From Acidimicrobiaceae bacterium (GTDB taxonomy: Bacteria; Actinomycetota; Acidimicrobiia; Acidimicrobiales; MedAcidi-G1), in assembly GCA_002717365.1 (NCBI GenBank), contig PBDJ01000029.1:104598-138431 (forward strand): a stretch of DNA of 33,834 nt, given 5' to 3'. The position numbers and the translations under genes were made by a program. Each line of letters opens with the position of its first letter. The first letter of the stretch is position 1. The notes below the pieces were generated by a model. The model saw only the letters and a program-made list of their open reading frames with translations, had not been told where the DNA came from and searched no databases. Shown here piece by piece: positions 7,868-16,272 of the stretch.

Positions 7868-10864
7868 CTATTCGTCGGAGACTGACCCCTCCAGGACCTC
7901 CAGCAGGTCCTGGATCTGGGCTTGGATCCGTCCGAACTCCAACCAGTCGGCAGGATCCTGGGACAACGCCCGGGCCGAGGCCTGCTGCAAGTCGACCAAC
8001 TCAGTCAGGAGAACGTCCACGTCCTCCGAGAGGTTGCCCTCCAGCGACGACCCTCCGTCGGAACTGGTGACGACTTCATCCGATCCACCGTCCGTAGCGG
8101 GTTCCGGATCAACCTCACCTTCCGAGGTCTTCACCCCGGTGCTGATCCCGGCGAACAGGTCGTTCAGGCGAGACCCAGTGAGATCCTCCAACGCTTCCTG
8201 CAGTGAGTTGGCCATCACGACCCTCTCACCGACAGCGACAATGACGCGCTCCAACTCCGGTACCGTGGAATCCCCCTCGGCCTGCACGTACAGCGGTCGA
8301 ACGTAAAGGATCGAGTCTTCGATCGGCACAAGCAGCAACTCGCCGAACAGCACCGACGACCCCCGCTGACTGAGCAGCGTCTGAAGGCTGGCTACCTCCT
8401 CATCGTTACGTATCCGCTCCTCGGCCAGAGCTGGCCCATCAAAGTTTGAAGACGGGGGTCGGTAAACGACTAACTCGCCGTAATGGTCGCCGTCGCTACG
8501 ACCAACCATGTAGGCAGCCAGTTCCTTACGGGCGTCGTCTTCGTCAAGGGGTACGTAGGCCCGCATAATCACGAACTCGGTCTGGTCGCTCCCGGGAAGG
8601 TCGATCATTGCCCGATAAGGCGCCATCCGCATGTGTCGGGTCCCGACCTTGAAGCCCTGGTCGTCCACCACGGTCAGGTTGGCCGCCCCCTCACCAGTCC
8701 GTCCCGGGTCCTGAGACACCGCCCACTCCGATGCCCGCTGGTAGAAGTTCTCGGTGTCGTCGACGTGGTAGCGGCCCCACAGCTCAGTTTGGACCCGGAA
8801 GAGATCCTCTGCGTACCGCAGGTGGTCGACAAGGGCAGGGGGCATCTCCGACGCTGGAGTGAACAGGCCCTCGAATGCGGAGTCGTAGGCGGACACCAGA
8901 GGATCCTCGGGATCCACGATGTAAAAGATGACCTCACCGGTGAAGGCATCAACGGTGGCCTTCACCGAGTTCCTGACGTAGTTGAGTTGATGCCGGAGAC
9001 CGCTGGACCTCGGCAAGTTCGACGTTAAGGCCGGCTGGGAGTACGGGAACCGGTCGGTGGTCGTATAGCCGTCCACTACGTAGATAATCCGGCCGTCCAC
9101 CAAGACCGGATACGGGTCAGCATCGAAGTGGAGGAAGGGGGCCAGCTTCTCGACCCGTTCGCGCACGTCGCGCACATAGAACACCCGGGAGTCCCCGGTG
9201 ATGAAGTTGGAGATCAGCGGCTCCAACTGGCCGAACCGTAGGGCGAACGCCGCCCGACGGAACACCGAACCCATGGAAACGCCACCCTCGCCGCCAATGT
9301 CGGCGTACCGGACGGTCCGCGTCTCCTGGTTCTCGTCGGTGTAATCCACCTCGTCACGGCTAGCCCCAACCACCGCATACCCGCCGAGGCCCTCACCTAC
9401 GTACAACTGGGGCCGATCTAGTACCACCTCCACCGACGGATCGATGGATACCGGTAGATCCCCGACCAGAAAGTCTGGGTCGCCCGAGCCCTTCACGCGA
9501 CTCACTGGAGCCATGGCCACCCCGTAGCCGTGGGTGAACGCCACGTGCTGGTTCTCCCAGGACCGGGTCTCATTCAACTCCAGCTCTCGGGTCCCAAGCA
9601 GGACCTGAGTCGTCTCTCCACCGATGGTGTACCGGTCGGTGTCCATCTCGTCAGCGAAGGTGTAGAACTCGCGCTCCCCCTGGAGGCGGTCAAAAGTCCC
9701 CTGGACAACCAATGGGTCCAATGTGCGGATATTGCGAACTGTGCCCCTATGGGCCCGCAGGTCAGCTGCCGTCACTTCATTATCGAAATCGGTGAGCTGC
9801 ATTTCGGTGATGCTGTCCAGGCCGAAGGCCGACCGTGTCGCTTCAATATTACGACCGATGTATGGCGCCTCTTTCTCCGACTCGGCTGGCTCCACCCGGA
9901 GGTTTTGAATAACCGCCGGGTAGATGTTGCCCATCACCAGAGCGACGAACGCCCATAGCCCGATAGCCAGAGTGGGAAGCACCCAACCGCGGCGGCGGAT
10001 GTTCACAATCAGCAGGACCATGGCGAAGAGGGAGATCAGGATCAGTAGCTGAATCGCCGGCAGCTGAGCCTTCACATCGGTGTAGGTAGCCCCCACCACG
10101 GCCCCCCGGTCCGAGGTGGTTAATTCAAACCGGGCCAACCAGTAGTCGCCGGCTCGTACCAAGGCGATCAGAGCCAAGAGCACCGACAGGTGGGCCTTGA
10201 CCAGGGGTTGGACTCGTTCTCCGGCAGTCTGCAGACGGATCCCGCCGTTGATGTAGTGCAGGATCGTGGTCACCACCAACGTCACGATCAGTGTGGCGAA
10301 CAGCCAGCCCACCACGAAACTCAGGAACGGCAGGCGGAACACATAGAAGCCGACGTCTCGGCCGAACTGGGCATCGGTGATACCGAAGTCCACCCCGTTG
10401 GTAAACAACAGCCACTCTTCCCACCGGCCCGATACGCCCAGTCCAGCGACGAGGGCAAACAGGCCCGATAGGACGAGGCGAACTAGCCCCCGCCGTCGTC
10501 CCACCATTAGGTGGTAGCCGCGTAGCAGATCTTCCTCTGGTCCGGGCGGCCTGACGCGGGGAGCCAAGCGGTCGGCCACCGTCAGGTTTCCGTACAGCAT
10601 CCCGAAGAACAGCAGAGTGAACAGGGCTACCAATACGACCTGGGCGCTCAGGACTGAGACAAAAACATTCTCGTGACCCAGGGTGTCAAACCACAGGTAG
10701 TCGGTCCAGAAGCCGGCGATTCCCCGTAAGGAGAGCAAAAGAACGAAGAATGCCGCCACGACTCCGCCGACTATCAGGCGGACCTTGCGCGACCCCCTAG
10801 GTGGACGCCGGCGACGAAGAGAGAAGGGGCGCGGTCCGGGTGGTGGGGCATCTTCAGGGCGCAT
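7868..10864 (-). CDS. UPF0182 family membrane protein
   Basis: 998 residues, matching the usual length of the UPF0182/COG1615 family of actinobacterial giant membrane proteins of unknown function. The N-terminal third carries about seven predicted membrane helices, beginning near residues 29-51 (RLIVGGVVAAFFVLLLSLRG) and 67-90. The rest is a large extracytoplasmic domain with family segments such as NIYPAVIQNLRVEP, EAPYIGRNIEATRSAFGL, FTHGYGVAMAPVSRV, YFIRDV-like FYVRDVRE and LFGELLLVPIEDSILYVRPLY. The tail is acidic and Ser/Gly-rich, then helical. The PDZ-Lon protease gene lies 80 nt upstream on the same strand, as in the Rv3193c-Rv3194c arrangement of mycobacteria, so a functional link is likely. 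Start ATG 10864 follows a TAGGCT box by 6 nt. Confidence 0.93.
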   Translation of the reverse strand: MRPEDAPPPGPRPFSLRRRRPPRGSRKVRLIVGGVVAAFFVLLLSLRGIAGFWTDYLWFDTLGHENVFVSVLSAQVVLVALFTLLFFGMLYGNLTVADRLAPRVRPPGPEEDLLRGYHLMVGRRRGLVRLVLSGLFALVAGLGVSGRWEEWLLFTNGVDFGITDAQFGRDVGFYVFRLPFLSFVVGWLFATLIVTLVVTTILHYINGGIRLQTAGERVQPLVKAHLSVLLALIALVRAGDYWLARFELTTSDRGAVVGATYTDVKAQLPAIQLLILISLFAMVLLIVNIRRRGWVLPTLAIGLWAFVALVMGNIYPAVIQNLRVEPAESEKEAPYIGRNIEATRSAFGLDSITEMQLTDFDNEVTAADLRAHRGTVRNIRTLDPLVVQGTFDRLQGEREFYTFADEMDTDRYTIGGETTQVLLGTRELELNETRSWENQHVAFTHGYGVAMAPVSRVKGSGDPDFLVGDLPVSIDPSVEVVLDRPQLYVGEGLGGYAVVGASRDEVDYTDENQETRTVRYADIGGEGGVSMGSVFRRAAFALRFGQLEPLISNFITGDSRVFYVRDVRERVEKLAPFLHFDADPYPVLVDGRIIYVVDGYTTTDRFPYSQPALTSNLPRSSGLRHQLNYVRNSVKATVDAFTGEVIFYIVDPEDPLVSAYDSAFEGLFTPASEMPPALVDHLRYAEDLFRVQTELWGRYHVDDTENFYQRASEWAVSQDPGRTGEGAANLTVVDDQGFKVGTRHMRMAPYRAMIDLPGSDQTEFVIMRAYVPLDEDDARKELAAYMVGRSDGDHYGELVVYRPPSSNFDGPALAEERIRNDEEVASLQTLLSQRGSSVLFGELLLVPIEDSILYVRPLYVQAEGDSTVPELERVIVAVGERVVMANSLQEALEDLTGSRLNDLFAGISTGVKTSEGEVDPEPATDGGSDEVVTSSDGGSSLEGNLSEDVDVLLTELVDLQQASARALSQDPADWLEFGRIQAQIQDLLEVLEGSVSDE

Positions 10865-10870
10865 ACAGGG

Positions 10871-10876
10871 AGCCTA
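10871..10876 (-). promoter_or_regulatory. Leaderless -10 box (TAGGCT) for UPF0182
   Basis: Hexamer 6 nt before ATG 10864, with no Shine-Dalgarno sequence. It suggests the gene has its own promoter besides read-through from the protease gene. Confidence 0.5.
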
Positions 10877-10944
10877 CGGCCGACACACCGATCTAGAACC
10901 ACGGAGCTGGATCTTCCATGCCCCCGGAATGTGTTGTGAAAGCC

Positions 10945-11997
10945 TCACGGAAGCGCCAGGTCAGTGGTGTGGCCCCCATAGCGGGCCAAAACGTCCAAGG
11001 CGTCTGCCAGATTGTCAACCCCCTCGACAACAAGGTCCCCGGCGTGATGTCGGGCCTCGGCCAACTCACCCGTCGGCACTAGGAATAGGTCGATCCCCGC
11101 TTCCCGGGCCGTCACTACCTTCTGGATGATCCCACCGATCGGCCCCACGTTGCCGTCAATGTCGATGGTCCCCGTCGACGCCACCCGTAGGCCCCCGGTC
11201 AACTCGCCGGGCGTCACCAAGTCCAGGATGGATAGGGCAAGGGACAGCCCGGCCGAATTACCACCCACCCGTCCGGTGTTCACCCGCACGTCGATGGGGA
11301 GACCCTCCACGTCCTCCCACCGAGTCTGGGGAACCACCCCCAGGAAGCCCACCGATGGGTCGTCCTCACGAGCCCCTAGAACAACCCTGACTATCCGGGA
11401 CCGTCCGCCCCGGACCGGCTCCACTTCCAGAGTCACCACGTCCCCGGGGTGATATGTCCCGAGGATCGCCACAAGGTCGAGGACCACCCGGATTGGCTCG
11501 CCGTCCACGGCCACGATCACGTCGTCTGTAGTCAGCAGCCCGACGGACGGTCCTGTTACCTGAGCCAGGCCTACTCCGGTGGCCTCGTATGGGTCTATCC
11601 CCAGATAGCGGAGGGCGGCGGCCACCGCCGCCGACTTGGATACCCGCATCAGGTCCAGGTTGAAAGCCCTGTTCTCGTCGCGGGTCCGATCACCGAGGAC
11701 CAGGTCTTCCTCGAGCAGGGTCAACGACCCCCTGATCCGAGCCTCCAGGTATTCCCAGCCGTTGACCGTGGAGTCCTGTTGGACCGTCGTGAAGTACACC
11801 TCACCAACCGGCTCGAACCGCTGGCCCTTGGTAACTACCACTCGGTCACTGAGTGACCGGACGGACCCGGGACTGAACACAAAGTAGGGCAGCTGCACGA
11901 ATGACAAAATCAGAACAGCGGCCGCCCCGAGGAGAACCAGGGATCCGACCAGTATCCGTGGGCGCCGTGCACCGCCCCTGTCCACGGGGTCCTCCAC
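10945..11997 (-). CDS. PDZ domain / Lon-type (S16) serine protease, membrane anchored
   Basis: 350 residues of the YlbL/Rv3194c type (COG3480). The order is a signal anchor (about 15-37), an extracytoplasmic stretch with LPYFVFSPG typical of the family, a PDZ domain (about 140-205, GLLTTDDVIVAVDGEPI) and a Lon-like C-terminal proteolytic domain. The Ser-Lys dyad is visible: Ser248 in GGNSAGLSLAL and Lys293 in GGIIQKVVTA. It probably cleaves or quality-controls envelope proteins outside the membrane. UPF0182 follows 80 nt downstream. Start GTG 11997 lies only 16 nt from the divergent start at 12014. The codon has neither an SD nor a TANNNT box at the usual distance, so a slightly different start is possible. 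Confidence 0.9.
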   Translation of the reverse strand: MEDPVDRGGARRPRILVGSLVLLGAAAVLILSFVQLPYFVFSPGSVRSLSDRVVVTKGQRFEPVGEVYFTTVQQDSTVNGWEYLEARIRGSLTLLEEDLVLGDRTRDENRAFNLDLMRVSKSAAVAAALRYLGIDPYEATGVGLAQVTGPSVGLLTTDDVIVAVDGEPIRVVLDLVAILGTYHPGDVVTLEVEPVRGGRSRIVRVVLGAREDDPSVGFLGVVPQTRWEDVEGLPIDVRVNTGRVGGNSAGLSLALSILDLVTPGELTGGLRVASTGTIDIDGNVGPIGGIIQKVVTAREAGIDLFLVPTGELAEARHHAGDLVVEGVDNLADALDVLARYGGHTTDLALP

Positions 11998-12000
11998 GGG

Positions 12001-12006
12001 TAGGTT
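12001..12006 (+). promoter_or_regulatory. Leaderless -10 box (TAGGTT) for the gene at 12014
   Basis: Hexamer 7 nt before GTG 12014. Any -35 region would lie inside the divergent protease coding sequence. Confidence 0.45.
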
Positions 12007-12013
12007 TCTCGTC

Positions 12014-12493
12014 GTGGAGTTGCCGTTTCCGCCGCTTGACGGATCGATCCCGACGTCGGTGTTCGTGTCCTGGTTGTTGATGATGCTGTTCCTGGGCGCC
12101 GTCTACTACGGGGCGATCTGCCGGTTCTCGCCGACAGTGACCCAGCCTGCCACGGACCCGACACGATCGAACATCGGACTTCGGCATAGCTATGGCCTCC
12201 CCAACCGATCCACGGTCCGCCTCCTGCTGACCCGCCGGTCACAGATCCCGCCCTCGGGGGACCTCGAGTTTGCTGTGGACAGACCGTGGAGTCCTGGAGC
12301 CCGCCTAGGCATCTGGTTCCAACCGCCCCGACGGGTGATCACCGGCCGTCAAGCTCACATCCGCTGGTGGCATCGGCTTCGTTCGCTGGTCCTATTGACC
12401 GTCTTCGTGGTGGTCGCCGGGGTAGCTGTCGCCACAGCTATCGGACTCGTGGTGTTCCTTTCCGGGTTTCTCCTAGAACAGGCCATCGGCTGA
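12014..12493 (+). CDS. Hypothetical two-TM membrane protein
   Basis: 159 residues, family not recognised. One hydrophobic helix lies at about 17-40 (SWLLMMLFLGAVYYGAICRF) and one at about 124-155 (SLVLLTVFVVVAGVAVATAI). They are separated by a basic, probably cytoplasmic loop of about 80 residues with several Arg and Trp. Both helices are followed or preceded by positive charges, giving a hairpin topology with both termini on the same side. Start is GTG with a TAGGTT box 7 nt upstream. The HEAT-repeat gene begins 2 nt after its stop, so the two are co-transcribed and may act together. It is divergent from the PDZ-Lon protease gene, with starts 16 nt apart. Confidence 0.65.
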   Translation: MELPFPPLDGSIPTSVFVSWLLMMLFLGAVYYGAICRFSPTVTQPATDPTRSNIGLRHSYGLPNRSTVRLLLTRRSQIPPSGDLEFAVDRPWSPGARLGIWFQPPRRVITGRQAHIRWWHRLRSLVLLTVFVVVAGVAVATAIGLVVFLSGFLLEQAIG

Positions 12494-12495
12494 CC

Positions 12496-13236
12496 GTGTC
12501 CTCAGCCGATCCGGACAACGGCATCCCGAGTGGCCGCCACGTCCACCAGGGAACCGCCCCCGATGCAGAGGTAGCGGACCGGCGACGCCGGGCCGTCCTA
12601 GCCGGTTACCACGGAGACCCTGCCGGAGCCCGCACCCTGCTGTTCGATCCGGAGCCTGTGGTCCGGGCGGCCGCCCTGGGCGCCCTCCACCGCATGGCGG
12701 GGGACCGGACGATCGACGGCCTCAGCGATCTCGAGCTGGCCAACGGCCTCACGGATTCCGATCCTGCAGTTCGGCGACGGGCTCTTGAGGTCCTTGCTGG
12801 GTGGGATTCCGCCAGCGACGTCCACTGGAAGGCTCTGGTGGCCCTACTCGCTGACGACGACCAGTCGGTAGTCGAAGTGGCCTGCTGGACAGCCGGCGAA
12901 CACCCGGAGTGGTCTGACCATACGGTCGGCCCTCTCTCCGCCGTTGCCGGGACGTCCAAACCGAACAACGGCCACGACGATTATCTGTGTCGCGAGGCCG
13001 CGGTGGCCGCCCTTGGAGCTGTTGGACACGCGGGCGGGCGGGCATCCGTCCTAGCCGGGCTCTCAGATCGTCCGGCCGTAAGGCGACGCGCTGTCCTAGC
13101 CCTGGCCTCCTTCGAAGGGGAAGATGTGGAGGCTGCCCTTCGGTCCGCCCTCACCGATCGAGACTGGCAGGTTCGGCAGGCCGCTGAGGACCTCCTGGGC
13201 GTCGAGCCGGAAGGGTCACCGACCCAGAATTCCTAG
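12496..13236 (+). CDS. HEAT-repeat protein
   Basis: 246 residues built of HEAT/armadillo-like helical repeats, for example DPEPVVRAAALGALHRM, DSDPAVRRRALEVLAGW, DDDQSVVEVACWTAGEH, REAAVAALGAVGH, RPAVRRRAVLALASFEG and DRDWQVRQAAEDLLGVE. Such proteins act as binding scaffolds; no catalytic residues are evident. The open frame extends upstream to 12286 inside the membrane-protein gene. I place the start at GTG 12496, 2 nt after the upstream stop, because the repeats begin soon after and translational coupling is then natural. Its stop shares a CTAG tetranucleotide with the stop of the convergent mreB gene. Confidence 0.82.
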   Translation: MSSADPDNGIPSGRHVHQGTAPDAEVADRRRRAVLAGYHGDPAGARTLLFDPEPVVRAAALGALHRMAGDRTIDGLSDLELANGLTDSDPAVRRRALEVLAGWDSASDVHWKALVALLADDDQSVVEVACWTAGEHPEWSDHTVGPLSAVAGTSKPNNGHDDYLCREAAVAALGAVGHAGGRASVLAGLSDRPAVRRRAVLALASFEGEDVEAALRSALTDRDWQVRQAAEDLLGVEPEGSPTQNS

Positions 13237-14237
13237 CGGCGGCCCTCCATGAACATGGCCCTCATCGCTTCGAATGACTCGATGCACTGGCCGGCCCCCA
13301 TCACCACGCACTCCATCGGCGTGGCTACCGGGACCACTGGAACGCCGGTCTCGTCCGACAGACGGATGTCGAGGCCCTGCAGAAGACTCCCACCTCCTAC
13401 TAGGCAGATGCCCTGAGCCAGTAGGTCCTGAGCCAATTCGGCCGGTGCCTGGGCCAGGCAGGCCACCACCGACTCCACCATGGCCGACACCGGCTCGTCG
13501 ATGGCTACGCGAATTTCCGCCGGTGTCAAGATCACTGTCTTGGGAAGGCCGCTCATGAGCTCACGACCCTTCCCCTCGGCTCGCCCCTCGTCCGGGGTGG
13601 GAGCGGCCGAACCGATGTGCCATTTGATCTCCTCGGCGGTGCGCTCACCTATGGCCAGCCCGTACTCACGGCGTACGTAGTCCTTGATAGCGGCATCGAT
13701 GTCGAAGGAGCCGACCCGAACCGCCTCGAGAGCCACTACGCCCCCTAGCGAGAGCAACGCCGACTCCGAGGTTCCTCCACCTATATCGACCACCATGTTC
13801 CCCACCGGCTCACTGATCGGGAGGTTGGCACCAATGGCCGCCGCCATCGGCTGTTCGATCAGCTGCGCATCAGCGGCCCCGGCTTTTCGGGCCGCCTCGG
13901 TCACTGCCCGACGCTCCACGGCAGTGATGGCCGAGGGCACACAGACCAGCACCTTGGGACGGTTAAAGCGGCTCACACCAACCCGTTCCAGTAGTAGGCG
14001 GACCATCCGCTGGGTGACGTCGAACTCGGTAATAGCCCCCTTTCGCAGCGGCCGCTTGGCCACCACGTGCTCCGGGGTCCGTCCGATCATGTGCCAGGCC
14101 TCGTCGCCCATGGCTAGGACGTCACCCGTCCGCTCGTTGATGGCGATTACCGATGGCTCAGCCAGCACCACCCCCTCCCCGCGTGCGTAGACCAACGTGT
14201 TGGCCGTCCCAAGGTCGATCGCCAAGTCCCGTGCCAC
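13233..14237 (-). CDS. mreB: MreB-like rod-shape actin homologue
   Basis: An actin-fold ATPase that forms membrane-bound filaments and directs lateral peptidoglycan synthesis. It has 334 residues, normal for MreB. Visible motifs are phosphate-1 DLGTANTLVYARGEG (8-22), EPSVIAI, VCVPSAITAVERRA, EQPMAAAIGANLPI, phosphate-2 VVDIGGGTSESALLS, GERTAEEIKWHIGSA and the adenosine motif CLVGGGSLLQGLD. Start is GTG with AGGAG 6 nt upstream. mreC, mreD, rodA and a class B PBP are not adjacent. Instead it follows moaE and a one-TM gene, so it may be one of several MreB paralogues. Its stop overlaps that of the convergent HEAT-repeat gene. Confidence 0.9.
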   Translation of the reverse strand: MARDLAIDLGTANTLVYARGEGVVLAEPSVIAINERTGDVLAMGDEAWHMIGRTPEHVVAKRPLRKGAITEFDVTQRMVRLLLERVGVSRFNRPKVLVCVPSAITAVERRAVTEAARKAGAADAQLIEQPMAAAIGANLPISEPVGNMVVDIGGGTSESALLSLGGVVALEAVRVGSFDIDAAIKDYVRREYGLAIGERTAEEIKWHIGSAAPTPDEGRAEGKGRELMSGLPKTVILTPAEIRVAIDEPVSAMVESVVACLAQAPAELAQDLLAQGICLVGGGSLLQGLDIRLSDETGVPVVPVATPMECVVMGAGQCIESFEAMRAMFMEGRR

Positions 14238-14246
14238 GAAGGGCTC

Positions 14247-14498
14247 CTAGCCGTCCCGCTGATCCTCGAGCCGACCCGGCTGGGCGTCCCAATCCTCCCG
14301 GCCTAAGACTCGGAGGCCACCGTCACCGTGTACTGGCGTCGCGGAACTTGGCGATGACGATCGCAGGGACCGCAGCGTGCGTCGTAGCTCGTTGGGGTCT
14401 TCGACCCTGGTGCGTGGCCGGCTGAATAGCCACACAACGATCGAGAGCACGACCGCCATGCCAGCTCCCCCAATCAGGAATAGGGCGGCCGGGTTCAC
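14247..14498 (-). CDS. Small single-TM hypothetical protein
   Basis: 83 residues. A hydrophobic helix (about 4-25, LFLIGGAGMAVVLSIVVWLF) is followed by a polar, Arg/Ser-rich tail, so it is an N-terminally anchored protein with a short cytoplasmic tail. Its GTG start overlaps the moaE stop by 4 nt (GTGA) and its stop lies 9 nt before mreB, so it is translationally coupled in a moaE-orf-mreB transcript. No family recognised. A role with MreB at the membrane is conceivable from position only. Confidence 0.6.
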   Translation of the reverse strand: MNPAALFLIGGAGMAVVLSIVVWLFSRPRTRVEDPNELRRTLRSLRSSSPSSATPVHGDGGLRVLGREDWDAQPGRLEDQRDG

Positions 14499-15007
14499 CG
14501 TGCGACCTCACCAACCGGACCGTTTGGCCCCTCAACGTCAACAATATGCTGGGCGTCCGCTCCCCAGTTCTCGCCACCGTCCCACGTCTCGCTCTTCCAG
14601 ATCGGAACGGTGGCCTTAAGCGTGTCGATGCACCAACGCCCAGCCTCAAACGCCGTGTCCCGGTGGGGTGATGACACGGCCACCACCACGGCGGCCTCAC
14701 CAACCTCCAACGGTCCGGTGCGGTGCACCAGGGCTACACGTCCCAGGTCCGGCCACCGCTGGCGGGCCCCGTCGGCGATCTCACCCAAGCGAGGGACTAC
14801 CTGAGCGTCATAGGCCTCGTATTCCAGGGCCGTCACCCCGGGACGACCCTCGGCGTGGTCGCGTGCGTTTCCGCAGAAAACGACCACCGCACCACAATCC
14901 GGTTGACCAACCCAGCGGGTCAACTCCTCGACCGGTAGTGGGTCCGCTGTAAGTGCCAGCCGAGTCTTGGTATCCGTCTTGTCGGACCCGACCGGGTTTG
15001 CTTTCAT
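14495..15007 (-). CDS. moaE: Molybdopterin synthase catalytic subunit MoaE
   Basis: MoaE, with thiocarboxylated MoaD, inserts the dithiolene sulfurs into precursor Z to form molybdopterin. It has 170 residues. Family marks are GAVVVFCGNARDH (39-51), LEYEAYD (61-67), HR at 95-96, SPHRDTAFEA (113-122) and the catalytic-lysine segment LKATVPIWKSE (130-140) with Lys131 and Lys138. The open frame begins at a TTG at 15016. I choose ATG 15007, which follows a TACGAT box by 8 nt. No moaD or other molybdenum-cofactor gene is in the window. The following one-TM gene and mreB are co-directional and probably co-transcribed. Confidence 0.9.
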   Translation of the reverse strand: MKANPVGSDKTDTKTRLALTADPLPVEELTRWVGQPDCGAVVVFCGNARDHAEGRPGVTALEYEAYDAQVVPRLGEIADGARQRWPDLGRVALVHRTGPLEVGEAAVVVAVSSPHRDTAFEAGRWCIDTLKATVPIWKSETWDGGENWGADAQHIVDVEGPNGPVGEVAR

Positions 15008-15015
15008 GGGACGCA

Positions 15016-15021
15016 ATCGTA
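15016..15021 (-). promoter_or_regulatory. Leaderless -10 box (TACGAT) for moaE
   Basis: Hexamer 8 nt before ATG 15007, with no Shine-Dalgarno sequence. It overlaps the alternative TTG codon at 15016, so it argues against that start. Confidence 0.45.
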
Positions 15022-15101
15022 CGGTGCCCGACGGACCGGTAGGTCGCAGCGTCCCGACCCGTCCGGAAGCTTCCGGTACCGGCGGCCACCTCGCGGCGGC
15101 G

Positions 15102-16172
15102 TCACCTTCGGCGGTCGGCTGACCGTCCTCTTACCAACCGCAACAGTAGCCAGACCAGCCCCACGGCCAGGATCCCCGCCCCAACCAACGACGCCTGCTG
15201 GCGGGACCGGGCGTCCATCCGGTCCAGGATCCCCGGCTCATGCCCGGCCACGTAGGCCTCCTCGTTGGAATGCGACGGCTCCCACCCCAAGTCACGTAGA
15301 CGGTCGTTGGAAACCACCCATGGATGCACCGAGTACGGGAAGACCCCGGGGGGTGCCGGCGAAAGGCCGGTAGCAAACAGCACCCGGCCCACCAGTACCG
15401 CCAGGCGGCCCGGAAGGCGCAGGCGCGGACCCGGCCCTGCTAGCTCGGCCATTACGTCAACGCCAATCCACCCGTCGGGTGCCACGTTCAGTGGACCGTT
15501 GTGACGGGCCTCTACCGCGCACACTGCGGCATCAGCCAGGTCGTCGCTGTGCAGAAACTGACCGAGGGGTTCTCCCTCGTCACTACGAATCGACGCTGCG
15601 GCTCCCACTACGCTGGCTAGGCCTCCAGGGCGCTCCTCGGCCACCGTCACCGCCGGTCTTAGAACGGTCAGGATCCGTGAACCCGATGAGCCGGCCCTGG
15701 CACCTCCTCCACTCCCGTCAGCCCACGCGGTGGCCATCTCCTCGAGACGAGCCCGGTGCACGGCAAACAAGAAGTCGGGACACGGCCGCACCGGCGCTTC
15801 CTCGGTCAGCGGCACCGGGTTATCCGGCCAGGCGCCGTAGACCATGGCCGAGGACCTCACCACGAGGTGCTCAACTCCCACGTCGGCCGCCGCAGCCAAG
15901 AGGCGTTCCATGACGGCCAACCGGTTGTGGCCGGTGTTGGCACCCAGGTCACTCGCTGTTACGCCAGACGCTAGGTGGACGACAGTGTCGGCATCGGCCA
16001 GGAGATGACGTAAGTCGGCCACCGCCAGGTCCACTACCTGGATCTCCACGCCGGGAGCGGGCGGAACGCTGGAGCGACGGTCCAATCCCAGGACGTCGTG
16101 CCCAGCAGCGGCCAGGCAGGCGCAGACTCGGCGCCCGACGGCGCCGGTGGAGCCCGTGACAACGATCCTCAC
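15102..16172 (-). CDS. NAD-dependent epimerase/dehydratase-like (extended SDR) protein with C-terminal TM
   Basis: 356 residues. The Rossmann motif GSTGAVG (7-13) with Asp31 predicts NAD(P) binding. SSAMVYGAWPDNPVPLTE (107-124) matches actinobacterial GalE-like SDRs. The usual catalytic Tyr-x3-Lys reads Phe136-A-V-H-Arg140, so classical SDR chemistry is doubtful. A C-terminal helix (about 325-345, SLVGAGILAVGLVWLLLRLV) followed by Arg residues anchors it to the membrane facing the cytoplasm. Start GTG has GGAGG 6 nt upstream. moaE follows after 94 nt with its own promoter. It could be a nucleotide-sugar or lipid-sugar modifying protein, or a non-catalytic NAD sensor; I cannot decide. Confidence 0.78.
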   Translation of the reverse strand: MRIVVTGSTGAVGRRVCACLAAAGHDVLGLDRRSSVPPAPGVEIQVVDLAVADLRHLLADADTVVHLASGVTASDLGANTGHNRLAVMERLLAAAADVGVEHLVVRSSAMVYGAWPDNPVPLTEEAPVRPCPDFLFAVHRARLEEMATAWADGSGGGARAGSSGSRILTVLRPAVTVAEERPGGLASVVGAAASIRSDEGEPLGQFLHSDDLADAAVCAVEARHNGPLNVAPDGWIGVDVMAELAGPGPRLRLPGRLAVLVGRVLFATGLSPAPPGVFPYSVHPWVVSNDRLRDLGWEPSHSNEEAYVAGHEPGILDRMDARSRQQASLVGAGILAVGLVWLLLRLVRGRSADRRR

Positions 16173-16260
16173 TGGAGGCCTCCGGGGATCCGACTGCCGG
16201 ACCCTTCCAGACCCGCCGGCTGGACCCCTACCCGTAGGAAATGCGCTGACTCCATCGCCA

Positions 16261-16266
16261 TAGAGT
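16261..16266 (+). promoter_or_regulatory. Leaderless -10 box (TAGAGT) for the metalloprotease gene
   Basis: Hexamer 6 nt before GTG 16273, with no Shine-Dalgarno sequence. Confidence 0.5.
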
Positions 16267-16272
16267 GCCCGT

